Assembly (NCBI RefSeq): GCF_002866825.1
Contig: NZ_PKUS01000023.1
Location: forward strand, 62,001-126,000
DNA: 64,000 bases
Direction: 5' to 3'
From: Pseudohalioglobus lutimaris
Lineage (GTDB): Bacteria > Pseudomonadota > Gammaproteobacteria > Pseudomonadales > Halieaceae
Shown: in pieces, positions 33,474-42,727 of the stretch
Position numbering within the stretch: position 1 is the stretch's first letter
Layout of the letters: every line of letters starts with the position of its first letter
Notes under the pieces: model-generated
What the model saw: only the letters and a program-made list of their open reading frames with translations
Databases searched by the model: none
Told to the model about the DNA's origin: nothing
Program-made: the position numbers and the translations under genes

Positions 33474-34325
33474 TCAAGATACTTTTTCCACTTCATTCAT
33501 GAAGAGATCGAACTCATCATCGTCAATCTTAAAACCGTAATCAGTCGTGGGGAACGTGCCACCCACGACTTCGTTCCTGTAGGTCGTAACATGCTCAATA
33601 CTCTCTTCATGGAACCGGGTGTACACTTTGGAGTGTTTTGGGATGTGAAAATTCTGGAGTCCTAGAGTATCCAGGTGCACCTGTACTTCACCATCACAGT
33701 CTGGACCGCTGCCTATACCGATGATAGGAATTCCGACCCTCTTGGTAATCTCCGCCGCTACCTTATAGGGCACACATTCAAGTTCGATCCAACAGGCGCC
33801 TGCCTCCTTTACCCTTTTAGCCTCTTCATAAATTCTGAGTGCGTCACGGGCGTTCTTACCTTGACACTTGAATCCACCAAACCAAGTAGTAAACCTTGGC
33901 ATTAAACCTAGGTGTCCACCAACTGGTATGCCCTCCTGTGTCATTACCTCCATTTTTTGCAACTTTGTTTTACTAGCCCCCTGAATCCTTATGGCGTCGG
34001 CACCTGCCGCATACAAGGTCGCCGAATTTCTCAACGACTGTTCAACACCGCAGAACTCATCAGCGAATGGCGGGAGCATAAAAATGAAGGTATTTGGAGC
34101 ACCGTTCCTGACACCTTCCAGCGCCAGCAGCGCATCTTCGAGCGTGTCATCGTTCGCCGATAATCTCCCTCGTACAAAGAAATTAATGAACGATCCAGCT
34201 GCACCGATCGCATCCAACCCGGCCAATTCACACGCTCGAGCATGGAAGTAGTCAAAAGAACTGCACATGGCTATTTTTCTCTGGCCCTTTAGTTCCTTGA
34301 GCGCTTTCACCGTGAGCTTAGACAT
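33474..34325 (-). CDS. PanB-like ketopantoate hydroxymethyltransferase / PEP-mutase-fold protein
   Basis: 283 residues, TIM-barrel. SFDYFHARACELAGLDAIGA AGS at the N-terminus, GADAIRIQGA, EGIPVGGHLGLMPRFTTWFGGFKCQGK (about residues 130-157) and IPIIGIGSGPDCDGEVQVHLDTLG match PanB, including GHLGL and the IGSGP loop. However the segment after GHLGL (MPRFTTWFGG instead of TPQ...GGF), the long C-terminal tail and the catabolic neighbourhood differ from housekeeping PanB. It may be a paralogue acting on another 2-oxoacid, or an aldolase. No panC or panD is nearby. Confidence 0.75.
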   Translation of the reverse strand: MSKLTVKALKELKGQRKIAMCSSFDYFHARACELAGLDAIGAAGSFINFFVRGRLSANDDTLEDALLALEGVRNGAPNTFIFMLPPFADEFCGVEQSLRNSATLYAAGADAIRIQGASKTKLQKMEVMTQEGIPVGGHLGLMPRFTTWFGGFKCQGKNARDALRIYEEAKRVKEAGACWIELECVPYKVAAEITKRVGIPIIGIGSGPDCDGEVQVHLDTLGLQNFHIPKHSKVYTRFHEESIEHVTTYRNEVVGGTFPTTDYGFKIDDDEFDLFMNEVEKVS

Positions 34326-34664
34326 AAGCGTTGACCTTCAACTAAGTTTATAAATGGACGAGATACAGAAAGCACCCCAACATCGCACCTTGCCTGACGC
34401 TTAACAATTCAATATTTCTTAAGATACATATTGGATATTTGAATAATCTGTCAGCGCATCGTATCTGGAATTTTCCTGACCGTTTTTCGAAACGATGAAA
34501 TCACTGATTGACCCTGCCAGCACACAATCACAGTTCTTGTTGGACACCTTTAACTACTATGAAAGACCTATTTAAACTCGTGGCCAATTGCATTTACTAG
34601 AGAGACCTCCAGTGATAGGGTTTCGCTCCTACCTCTTTCCAACTGAATAGTAAGGACGACTGCC

Positions 34665-35843
34665 ATGGCAATCCCAAACAAGTTCGACATCATCGTCTTT
34701 GGAGCAAGTGGTTATACCGGCAGGCTTGTTGCTGAGTATCTCCATTCACAGTATGGCGATGGCACAGATGGGGGGCTTGCATGGGCAATGTGCGGTCGCG
34801 ATCTCGAAAAACTTAAAACCACCCGAGACGAATTGGGACTCTCTCCCAGCGTGCCTGTTCTAGAGGCTGATGCCAATGATCTCTCTTCGCTTAGAGAGAT
34901 CGCATCAAAATGCAAGGTGGTGCTCACTACAGTTGGCCCATACCAACAATATGGTAGTGGGCTACTGGCAGCCTGCGCGGAGGTAGGTACTGACTACGTT
35001 GATCTATGTGGTGAGCCGCTTTGGATGCAGAGAATGATCAAGGAGTATGAGAAAGTAGCAGCAAAGAGCGGTGCTCGAATCGTCTTCTCCTGTGGCTTTG
35101 ATTCTGTACCGTTTGACCTTGGCGTCTACTTCTTGCAACTGCACGCACTATCGCAATACTCTGAGCCCTTTTCGAGAGTCAGGGGAAGGGTCAGAAGCAT
35201 GGAAGGTTCCTGGTCTGGGGGCACTCTCGCGAGCTTTAGATCCACCGTCTCAGTGGTTACCGAAGATCCACAGTTGCTCTCTAGCCTTGTGGATCCCTTC
35301 GCTTTTACTCCCGGCTATACTGGTGTCAGCCAGCCCCCGGGAAATCAGCCGCAATATGACGACGCTCTAGAGACGTGGACCGCCCCCTTTGTCATGGCTG
35401 TCATTAATACTAAAACCGTACATCGTTCCAACCATCTTCTTGATCGCATGTATGGGGAAGAGTTTGTTTACGACGAAATGTTTGTGACCGGACCTGGAGT
35501 GGAAGGTGAGCAATTAGCAAATGCAATGGCTGCTGATCAATCCATGGCAGAAGACAGCACACCACCAGGTCAAGGTCCTTCCCGCGAGGAACGAGAACGT
35601 GGTATGTACGATATCTTGTTTGCCGGGAACTCAGATAGTGGGCGTTCTGCGCAGATCAGCGTCCATGGCGACATGGATCCTGGTTACGGTTCGACTAGCA
35701 AAATGATCGCAGAATGTGCAGTCTGCCTGGCCAAAAATCCTGGCTTGGCCAGCGGCGGCATATGGACGCCCAGTGCGGCTATGGGGCTCGACCTGATCAA
35801 GCGACTTGAGGATAACGCTGGGTTGCGTTTCGTCATCGAGTGA
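34665..35843 (+). CDS. Saccharopine-dehydrogenase-like / trans-acting enoyl-reductase-family protein
   Basis: 392 residues. A Rossmann N-terminus, DIIVFGASGYTGRLVAEYLH (about residues 8-27), is followed by WAMCGRDLEKLK, VVLTTVGPYQQYGSGLLAAC AEVGTDYVDLCGE and RIVFSCGFDSVPFDLGV, exactly the order in mycobacterial trans-acting enoyl reductase and eukaryotic saccharopine-dehydrogenase-like oxidoreductases. NAD(P)-dependent reduction of a lipid-linked or small unsaturated substrate is likely; the substrate is unknown. Divergent from the PanB-like gene with about 340 bases between them. Confidence 0.85.
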   Translation: MAIPNKFDIIVFGASGYTGRLVAEYLHSQYGDGTDGGLAWAMCGRDLEKLKTTRDELGLSPSVPVLEADANDLSSLREIASKCKVVLTTVGPYQQYGSGLLAACAEVGTDYVDLCGEPLWMQRMIKEYEKVAAKSGARIVFSCGFDSVPFDLGVYFLQLHALSQYSEPFSRVRGRVRSMEGSWSGGTLASFRSTVSVVTEDPQLLSSLVDPFAFTPGYTGVSQPPGNQPQYDDALETWTAPFVMAVINTKTVHRSNHLLDRMYGEEFVYDEMFVTGPGVEGEQLANAMAADQSMAEDSTPPGQGPSREERERGMYDILFAGNSDSGRSAQISVHGDMDPGYGSTSKMIAECAVCLAKNPGLASGGIWTPSAAMGLDLIKRLEDNAGLRFVIE

Positions 35844-36047
35844 TGTGACTGATGCACTTCAAATTCTATCTCTGGCCCCGGTTATCGTATTCCGCCAGGT
35901 CCTGGCTCCACTTCCTACTAAGCGCACTCTCCGCTAGTCAGCGGGTTTACCGAGCAGATTTGATCACGCTCTACAACAAGACCTTATTTAGGGTCTGATC
36001 CCAAGGAGGTCTATTGAATTAATGCCTCTAACAAGCAGAGACTGCAA

Positions 36048-37571
36048 TTATTTGCCACCTTGTATTGCTCTGTCTGCGGCCTCAATCATATTGAAACTAG
36101 GGGATTGTCGCTGCGGAAACTCTTCGAAAGTGGCAAGAAATTTTTGAATTTCCAGATAAAATAATCCTGTAACAGCCGGCAATAACTCGTCGTACCACTC
36201 TACGAAGTATCCACTGTCAATCTCTGCTCTCTCAAGCGGGTCCCTACGAAGATTGTATATGGCAGGCAATCTTCGCTGTGTATATGGTTCATTCCAAACA
36301 TCAAAACCCACAGCTCGCTGCTGTGCAAACATCCCCTTCCAATCCCCAACTCGGACAGCTGATAACATTCCCCCATCCGTAAAGTAGAAAAACTCCTTCC
36401 GTGGCCCGGTAGCCTGGGCGCCTGTCAAGTGGGGGAGAAAGTTATAGCCATCAAGGTGCACCTTGTACTTCTTGCCGTTGGCAACGTATCCCTGAAGAAG
36501 CTTGTCCTTTATCTTAGGTTCTCCTACAGCGGCCAAAATGGTAGGTAACCAGTCGAGGTGTGACATCACTTGATTGGATATGCCGGGTTGAATCATTCTC
36601 GGCCAACTCACAATAGCAGGCACCCTGAAGCCCCCCTCCCAGGTCGTATTTTTTACGCCTCGGAACGGGGTCATACCACCATCTGGCCAATTATGAAGTT
36701 GTGCGCCATTGTCTGTGGAATAGAACACCAACGTGTTTTCAGTAATTCCCAACTCATCCAGCTTGTCCAAAAGAGCACCGACGTGACTGTCGTGTTCCTG
36801 CATACCATCGGCGTACACACCCTGCCCCGTCTTGTCCTTCCACTTGTCACTCAGATGGGTGACCGTGTGCATACGCGTTGAATTAAACCAAGCGAAGAAC
36901 GGGACGCCCTTGGTATGCGAGTCGTCTATAAAGCGCAGCGTCTCAGCAAGGAACTCAGCATCTACACTTTCCATTCTCTTAATCGTCAGTGGTCCAGTAT
37001 CCTCTACTTGGCCATCAGCGTATGATCGGACAACTCCTCGAGGACCGAACAGTTGTTTGTATAAGGGGCTCTTCGGGTAATCAGGATGCTCCGGTGCTTG
37101 TTCTGCATTCAAGTGATAAAGATTGCCGAAAAAAATATCGAATCCGTGTTCAGTGGGCAGAAACTCACTTCGATCCCCTAGGTGATTCTTGCCGAATTGT
37201 CCAGTGGCATAACCGAAGTTCTTTAACAACGCGGCGAGAGTCGGATCCTCTGGTTGTATACCGAGTAAGGAACCCGGCACACCTACTCGGGTAAGTCCGG
37301 TACGAACGGGATGTTGTCCCGTAATAAATGCAGATCGACCTGCTGTACAGCTTTGCTCTCCATAGTGATCTGTAAAACGGATCCCATGCTCGGCGATACG
37401 GTCTATATTGGGTGTCTGATAGCCCATTAAGCCATCGTTGTAAGCACTGATATTGAGCCATCCGATATCGTCACCCCAGATCACCAGGATGTTGGGCTTT
37501 GCTCCAGCCAGTACTGTACCGGGCAGTATCCAAAGTAACGAGGTGATGAGGCTTATTATAAGTCTGGTCAT
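36048..37571 (-). CDS. Periplasmic type I sulfatase (arylsulfatase family)
   Basis: 507 residues from ATG at 37571, chosen because it gives a clean signal peptide (MTRLIISLITSLLWILPGTVLA) and follows GAGGAA at nine bases; ATG 37580 is also possible. The sulfatase core starts KPNILVIWGDDIGW (metal aspartates). C75 in SCTAGRS is the C-x-A-x-R motif oxidised to formylglycine, and FYSTDNGAQL is the second metal site. It would hydrolyse a sulfate ester in the periplasm. No formylglycine-generating enzyme is in the window. Convergent with the upstream oxidoreductase gene. Confidence 0.9.
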   Translation of the reverse strand: MTRLIISLITSLLWILPGTVLAGAKPNILVIWGDDIGWLNISAYNDGLMGYQTPNIDRIAEHGIRFTDHYGEQSCTAGRSAFITGQHPVRTGLTRVGVPGSLLGIQPEDPTLAALLKNFGYATGQFGKNHLGDRSEFLPTEHGFDIFFGNLYHLNAEQAPEHPDYPKSPLYKQLFGPRGVVRSYADGQVEDTGPLTIKRMESVDAEFLAETLRFIDDSHTKGVPFFAWFNSTRMHTVTHLSDKWKDKTGQGVYADGMQEHDSHVGALLDKLDELGITENTLVFYSTDNGAQLHNWPDGGMTPFRGVKNTTWEGGFRVPAIVSWPRMIQPGISNQVMSHLDWLPTILAAVGEPKIKDKLLQGYVANGKKYKVHLDGYNFLPHLTGAQATGPRKEFFYFTDGGMLSAVRVGDWKGMFAQQRAVGFDVWNEPYTQRRLPAIYNLRRDPLERAEIDSGYFVEWYDELLPAVTGLFYLEIQKFLATFEEFPQRQSPSFNMIEAADRAIQGGK

Positions 37572-37892
37572 AATACGCATTTCCTCACTGGAGAGAGTAA
37601 AACGACTGCGAAGTTTGCTTATTCGCGGAATATGCATTCTCTCGAAGGATCTTATCGCAAGAGTCGCGGAGTAGTTCGTATGCATATAACGCCGTTGAGT
37701 TTCCCATATAACGCCATTCAGGAATATGACGATTTGACCCAAGAATTGATCCTTTAGGCCAGAGGAACTACCGCAGAGCCCTAAGACCTCCCGACATCGC
37801 GCAGGATAGCTCTATTACTGACTATCAGCCAAATGCTGGCACAGGCAGATTCAACCAGGTAAAATTCCCACAGATGTCACATTGCAACTGGT

Positions 37893-38432
37893 TTATTTTT
37901 CCAATTCAATGAGTTCCTGGTCACCCATGTTTTTAGAGTACTCTGCCGCTTTCTGTGCATAATCTTTAGCAGATTGTGATAACGACTCTTTCTGTGATTC
38001 AGAGAGAGGCTTTAGTACTTTTGCGGGCGAGCCCACAACCAGAGAGCCGTCTGGAATCACCATGCCCTCTGTCACCAGCGCATGTGCCCCAATCAAGCAG
38101 TGCTTTCCGATGACTGCACCGTTAAGCACGGTCGCATTAATGCCGATCAAGGTGAAGTCACCAACAGTACATCCGTGGACGGTCGCTTGATGACCCACCG
38201 TCACACTGTCGCCAACAATCAACGGAAAGCCAGGGTCGCAGTGTAAGACCGCCCCATCTTGTACGTTGGTGTTATCGCCCAAAGAGATTTTATCATTATC
38301 TGCACGCACCACGGCATTGAACCAACAACTCGAATTTTCTCCAAGTGTGATATCTCCAATGAGTATGGCGCCCGGCGCTACAAAACACTGTCCCCGTCTC
38401 TTGGGACGCGCGTTACCTAATTGTAAGATCAT
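37893..38432 (-). CDS. Gamma-class carbonic anhydrase-like protein (YrdA family)
   Basis: 179 residues from ATG at 38432, preceded by GGGGAG at eight bases; a longer frame to 38480 lacks a site. Left-handed beta-helix hexapeptide repeats run from GAILIGDITLGENSSCWFNA to about residue 140, with the zinc ligands in VQDGAVLHCD, VGHQATVHGC and an equivalent later position, and a C-terminal helix. Family members are metal-dependent and often of unknown activity. It starts 70 bases after the AGPS-like oxidase and is probably in the same operon. Confidence 0.85.
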   Translation of the reverse strand: MILQLGNARPKRRGQCFVAPGAILIGDITLGENSSCWFNAVVRADNDKISLGDNTNVQDGAVLHCDPGFPLIVGDSVTVGHQATVHGCTVGDFTLIGINATVLNGAVIGKHCLIGAHALVTEGMVIPDGSLVVGSPAKVLKPLSESQKESLSQSAKDYAQKAAEYSKNMGDQELIELEK

Positions 38433-38502
38433 ATGAATCACTCCCCTCGAGGTACGATTACAGTGTGTGGACTCCGACAAACAATCTGCTTACACAGCTC
38501 GA

Positions 38503-40203
38503 CTAACTGTGCTTTTCCATTACTCCAGTCACTCCCACTCGCCTGTTTTCAGGGTCAATAAGCACTCCGGGGTTAAGAATGCCCTGAGGATCAAGAGCAG
38601 ATTTTGCTGATGTCAGCGCTCCAAGAAATAGCTTAGGCATCTGTTTTTCGTATCCACTTCGATGATCTCTACCAACCGCATGGTGGTGAGTAATTGTTCC
38701 CCCTCTCTCAATTACTTGTTCATTCGCGACTTTCTTAAGCTCACACCAGCGGTCCAACAACTCCTTGAAATCTCCGGTTTTGGTGCCCACTGCTCCGAAC
38801 GTTATGTACACGCTAGGGCCGTCGGGATAAACATGGGTAAATCGACAGGACACTCGCCCCGGGCGCCCGGTTACCGACTCTATTGCCTGCGCGATATCGG
38901 ATTTGAGTCCGGTGTAGAACTCCGGCAGGCGTTCCCAGGTTATTGAGGTCTCGAATGTATCGGCTATGAGCCCATACTGCATCATTCTGTTCTTTAAGTA
39001 GGGTGCTCGGAAGAAGGCATTCTTCCACTTATCTGCTTCGGTACTCACAGCCTCCCGCTGAGCTTGGTCATTGCCGTCATTCTTGCGTTCTTTGTACACG
39101 ATGCTATCGTCGTCGATCTGACCATTCTGAGACCTGGCAATAGTGATTGCTCTTTCCATTAATTCTCGTACCGGGTGATCTGCAGACTCAAACCCAAGCA
39201 CGAGCACAGACAAGGGTTCACTCACAACACCATTCCCCAACGCTTCATCCTGGTCGAGAAGCCTGCAATTTGTAGGGAACAGGCCGGACTGTGAGATGAG
39301 TCTCACGGCTTCTGCAGCCTGAAAAAAATCTTCGAATGTAACAGAAGCCGTTGCCTTCCAAACCGGCAAGCTTTGTATGCGTACGGAGACTTCGGTGATG
39401 ACACCCAGAATACCCTCTGAGCCTATCATCATACGATCGGGCGATGGTCCCGCGCCTGAACCAGGCAAACGGCGCGTCTCGATTACACCTGAGGGCGTCA
39501 CCATCCGCACTGACTCAACGAGATCGTCAATGTGGGTGTAAAGGGTGGCAAAGTGCCCCCCTGCCCTAGTAGCTACCCAACCGCCGATGGTGGAGAACTG
39601 ATAACTTTGGGGGAAATGTCGTAACGTAAAACCATGGGGCTTGAGGGCTTCATCAATATCCGGTCCAAGCATGCCGCCCTGTATCCGGGCCGTTCTACTG
39701 ATTTCGTCGACCTCCAAAACCCTGTTAAATCTCTCCATATCCAGGCATATAGTGGCCGCATAGCCATCTCCTACGGCAGCCTCGATACCCCCGCAAACAC
39801 TGGTGCCACCGCCAAAAGGTATGACTGCAACGTTGTATTCAGTTGCAAAGGAGAATATGTCCATGATATCCGCTTCCGTTTCCGGGAAGGCCACGATATC
39901 GGGTGGGTTCGGTACATCCCGCAACAGCATTCGGGCGGTATCTGCAAACGATTTCCCGTAGCTGTGTACAAGACGATCATAGTCTGAACTAGAGCAGATG
40001 CGCTCAATACTGGCCGGTGCGGTGATTCGAGGTGCCGGTAGAGCGAAATCCGTCACCTGCGGCTCCTCTGCCAATACAGCATCCGCATTCACTCCCTTCT
40101 TTACGAACAAGTCAATAGAGTCCTTTTCAGCATCACTCAGATCTTCATCAGCATAGCCCCAACCCCAAAACCGCAACTGTCGACGTAAGGATTTGGTATC
40201 CAT
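38503..40203 (-). CDS. FAD-linked oxidase, alkyl-DHAP-synthase-like (copy 2)
   Basis: 566 residues from ATG at 40203 (a longer frame begins 40245). Same domain order as the gene at 16693: PDIVAFPETEADIMDIFSFA, IPFGGGTSVCGG, GFTLRHFPQSYQFSTIGGWVATRAGGH, THIDDLVESVRMVTPSGVIE, RRLPGSGAGPSPDRMMIGSEG, and C-terminal THHHAVGRDH and LDPQGILNPGVLI. The two paralogues differ at many positions, suggesting different substrates. It lies next to a relic of glcD, which belongs to the same FAD fold, so both may descend from an ancestral 2-hydroxyacid-oxidation locus. Confidence 0.85.
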   Translation of the reverse strand: MDTKSLRRQLRFWGWGYADEDLSDAEKDSIDLFVKKGVNADAVLAEEPQVTDFALPAPRITAPASIERICSSSDYDRLVHSYGKSFADTARMLLRDVPNPPDIVAFPETEADIMDIFSFATEYNVAVIPFGGGTSVCGGIEAAVGDGYAATICLDMERFNRVLEVDEISRTARIQGGMLGPDIDEALKPHGFTLRHFPQSYQFSTIGGWVATRAGGHFATLYTHIDDLVESVRMVTPSGVIETRRLPGSGAGPSPDRMMIGSEGILGVITEVSVRIQSLPVWKATASVTFEDFFQAAEAVRLISQSGLFPTNCRLLDQDEALGNGVVSEPLSVLVLGFESADHPVRELMERAITIARSQNGQIDDDSIVYKERKNDGNDQAQREAVSTEADKWKNAFFRAPYLKNRMMQYGLIADTFETSITWERLPEFYTGLKSDIAQAIESVTGRPGRVSCRFTHVYPDGPSVYITFGAVGTKTGDFKELLDRWCELKKVANEQVIERGGTITHHHAVGRDHRSGYEKQMPKLFLGALTSAKSALDPQGILNPGVLIDPENRRVGVTGVMEKHS

Positions 40204-40280
40204 GGTTGTCAAGTGCTTTCTCCCGCGTTCACTTCCGCATTTCATTGGTTCACGAATCTATTGTAGCCAGAGCTCCTTCA

Positions 40281-40603
40281 CTACTTGGCTATCTGATCCA
40301 CCAGCTCGATCCAGTTCTTCATTTGATTTAGCCTTGCGGTCGGTAGGACAATTCTATCGGGCGAAGGCATTACCCCGCACTATGTCCGGTGCCCGCCCCG
40401 CGAGTGACAATTGAGACTTCATACATCCGACAGAGCCTTATGACTTCTCTTAGCTGGCCAGCGGTGCCCGGCAGGACCACAAGCATAGACTCCTCGCAGT
40501 ACACCGATAGCCCATCCCATTCATAAGGCTTCTCTGTTGCTTTGTCTGAAATCGCGAACCTCTCACCGACAATCTGCCGGAAGGCGACCTCTAGTACGGG
40601 TTT
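40281..40603 (-). pseudogene. glcD-glcF relic: N-terminus of GlcD fused to C-terminus of GlcF
   Basis: The minus strand reads KPVLEVAFRQIVGERFAISD ... RPYE-like KPYEWDGLSVYCEESMLVVL and VTRGAGTGHSAG, clearly the first 85 or so residues of GlcD. After a one-base frameshift it continues MPSPDRIVLPTARLNQM and then jumps to KNWIELVDQIAK and a stop, which matches the very end of GlcF (compare RHWIEIVDEITSR). About 3 kb of glcD-glcE-glcF has therefore been deleted, leaving the two ends joined. No start codon is preserved. Confidence 0.75.
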
Positions 40604-40753
40604 TTATCTCCGCTCACCTTCCCGCCTACCGGCAATGCGTGGTGGCCTGAACCGGGACTCCATCAGGATGTACTGCCTTTGACGTGGTTGGCTCATCCAA
40701 ATCTGCTTTGTCCGCAGTCTAGACCTTAATCGGCGATAGACAACCCCTAATTC

Positions 40754-40770
40754 GTGTGGTAATACCAGTT
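40754..40770. promoter_or_regulatory. GlcC-type operator 3, upstream of the GntR gene
   Basis: GTGTGGTAATACCAGTT contains the TGGTAATACCA core with one full arm, 84 bases before the GntR start codon. Centres of operators 3 and 4 are 85 bases apart, nearly the same spacing as the glcB pair. Confidence 0.65.
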
Positions 40771-40838
40771 TGTGTTTCCATGTATCAATTCAACATGTCT
40801 ATTTGAATGACTGTACCAATAGTTTTTGATCATGTACT

Positions 40839-40855
40839 AACTGGTAATACCATAT
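40839..40855. promoter_or_regulatory. GlcC-type operator 4 overlapping the GntR start codon
   Basis: AACTGGTAATACCATAT. The right arm runs into the ATG at 40854, so a bound dimer would cover the start codon. No Shine-Dalgarno sequence precedes the ATG, suggesting a leaderless or very short 5' end. Confidence 0.65.
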
Positions 40856-41618
40856 GATTAGCACCAACGACCCTTTCTATCAAGATGTCGCCAGGCAGTT
40901 GGAAGCGTTGATTCTAGATAGAACATTGCTCCCAGGGAGCAAAATCCCTTCCGAGCGCCAGTTGGCACAAAGACTTTCTGTATCGCGGCCGGTAGTGCGT
41001 GAAGCGCTGAAGGAGTTAAGAGGTAGGGGAATTATCGAGACTCGGCGTGGTCGGGGATCCTTTGTGTCAGAAATGTTACCCGCGGCATCCGATCAGTCGC
41101 CCCTTCGGCACCTATTTCGAGACCACTCAAGAGCCGTATACGATCTCCTGGAGGTCAGAGAGTTACTGGAGGGGCAATCCGCCTTCTACGCTGCTTTACG
41201 CCTGACGCCGGCTGACCGCCATCGTATATCTAAGGCCTATGAAGCAATGGACCATTCGACCTCGGGTGAGATTGACGTGAACATCGAAGCAAAAATGGAT
41301 CACAACTTTCATCGAGCGATATCAGAAGCAACCCACAATCCCTTCCTGGCATACACGCTGCGTAGTTTGTCCGAACTACTTTTAGATTCTGTTATCACGT
41401 CAGTAAATAATCTCTATCATCGCCCGGAACAGCGAACGATGTTGAGTGTACAACACCGCTCAATTTTTGTGGCCATTATGGATCAGAAGCCAGATGAGGC
41501 GCGTGCCGCAGCAATTCTCCACATTCAGGAAATTCGAAAGAGCCTGCAAGCTATTGAAATGGAAAATCAACGGCTGGAGCGCGCTGGAAAGTGGGGACTA
41601 ATAAAGGACAGACAATAG
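40854..41618 (+). CDS. glcC: GntR/FadR-subfamily regulator, probably GlcC
   Basis: 254 residues. Winged helix at residues about 5-75 (FYQDVARQLEALILDRTLLPGSKIPSERQL AQRLSVSRPVVREALKELRG and GIIETRRGRGSFVSEM). The rest is an FCD effector domain with the metal-binding positions in EAKMDHNFHRAISEATHN and QHRSIFVAIMDQKPDEARAA. This is the GlcC/LldR/PdhR type, responding to a small hydroxy- or keto-acid. Operators of its class lie in its own promoter and before glcB, so it most likely autoregulates and controls glycolate use. Start fixed by the absence of any other in-frame ATG for 70 codons. Confidence 0.85.
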   Translation: MISTNDPFYQDVARQLEALILDRTLLPGSKIPSERQLAQRLSVSRPVVREALKELRGRGIIETRRGRGSFVSEMLPAASDQSPLRHLFRDHSRAVYDLLEVRELLEGQSAFYAALRLTPADRHRISKAYEAMDHSTSGEIDVNIEAKMDHNFHRAISEATHNPFLAYTLRSLSELLLDSVITSVNNLYHRPEQRTMLSVQHRSIFVAIMDQKPDEARAAAILHIQEIRKSLQAIEMENQRLERAGKWGLIKDRQ

Positions 41619-41638
41619 CTTGCCGATTCAGCGTAACT

Positions 41639-42613
41639 TTAGTTCCTCTGACCTCGAATGCTATTTTGGTGTTCAGCAAGCTCGTTGATAAACCACTGGT
41701 GAAATGGATCTTTAGACCGACTCTTATGCCAGTACAGACGAAACTCAAACCCTATATTGTTGAAAGGCGGATCGAAGCGCTGAAGCTCCCCAGATTCAAC
41801 AAGAGGTAGAACTAATCGGCTAGACAGCGTGGCGATAAAGTCTGTCGTCGCGACAATCTCAGGAATAGCGAGCGAACTGGCCACCCTGAGACCAATATTT
41901 CTTGAAGGCAAATCACTTCCCACGATGTACTCAACGGGAGTCACTTCCCCTGCTGCTTGACCTGCAGAAAAGCTGGGGCGTGGGATCAGCGACACATGCG
42001 GAAGCGAAGTATATTGCTCCAGAGAGAGACTTCCCTTGATGCTTGGGTGATTTTTGGCGCAGATTACCGACAGGGTTTCGTCCGCAAAATGAGCCGAATC
42101 GAACTCATCGGATAAGATTGGCCCATACTCCAACGCATAATTCAAACGCCCATCTTTCAAACGCCCAGAAATGTCTGGAATATGGTCAGGATGGAACCGA
42201 ATTCTAAGGTTTGGAGCGACCGGATGTAGTATTCCCAGCACATCAGGAGCGAAAACATACTCCGCTGCAATATCCATTGAGATATCCAGGGCCCTATCTG
42301 ATGCTTCTGGACTAAAGGTTTGATCGTCAAACGTATGGCTGAGTGACTCGAGAACAGGTGCTATAGCCTCATGCAACTCCATTGCACGCTGGGTTGGCTT
42401 CAGCCCCCGTCTTGTCCTGACAAATAGATCATCCCTGAAGCTGATTCGGAGACGTTTCAATGCATTACTAACGGCAGGCTGGCTCATACACAACCGTTCC
42501 GCCGCTCTGGACAGCTGCTGCTCCTGCATCAATGCATCAAATATGGGCAAGAGATTCAAATCCTGGTTTCGAAGCACCGGCCACCTCTTATTCAAATTTC
42601 TGATAATACTCAT
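41639..42613 (-). CDS. LysR-family transcriptional regulator (paralogue of 31339-32268)
   Basis: 324 residues. HTH LRNQDLNLLPIFDALMQEQQ LSRAAERLCMSQPAVSNALK, then effector domain with RFHPDHIPDISGRLKDGRLNYALEYGP and a C-terminal YWHKSRSKDPFHQWFINEL nearly superimposable on the paralogue. Start at 42613; an internal ATG is absent before the HTH. Located convergent with glcC (20 bases between stops) and upstream, on the other strand, of the GRE-acs chimera. Its target is unknown. Confidence 0.9.
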   Translation of the reverse strand: MSIIRNLNKRWPVLRNQDLNLLPIFDALMQEQQLSRAAERLCMSQPAVSNALKRLRISFRDDLFVRTRRGLKPTQRAMELHEAIAPVLESLSHTFDDQTFSPEASDRALDISMDIAAEYVFAPDVLGILHPVAPNLRIRFHPDHIPDISGRLKDGRLNYALEYGPILSDEFDSAHFADETLSVICAKNHPSIKGSLSLEQYTSLPHVSLIPRPSFSAGQAAGEVTPVEYIVGSDLPSRNIGLRVASSLAIPEIVATTDFIATLSSRLVLPLVESGELQRFDPPFNNIGFEFRLYWHKSRSKDPFHQWFINELAEHQNSIRGQRN

Positions 42614-42727
42614 ATATATTATCTAATCGAATTAATATCAACTCCTTGTACTCTTCATAGTATGTGCTTCGTTTAAGGCGGGGCGATATGAAAGCAGCCA
42701 TAGCTTTAAGATGGTGCTCGAGTCGCT

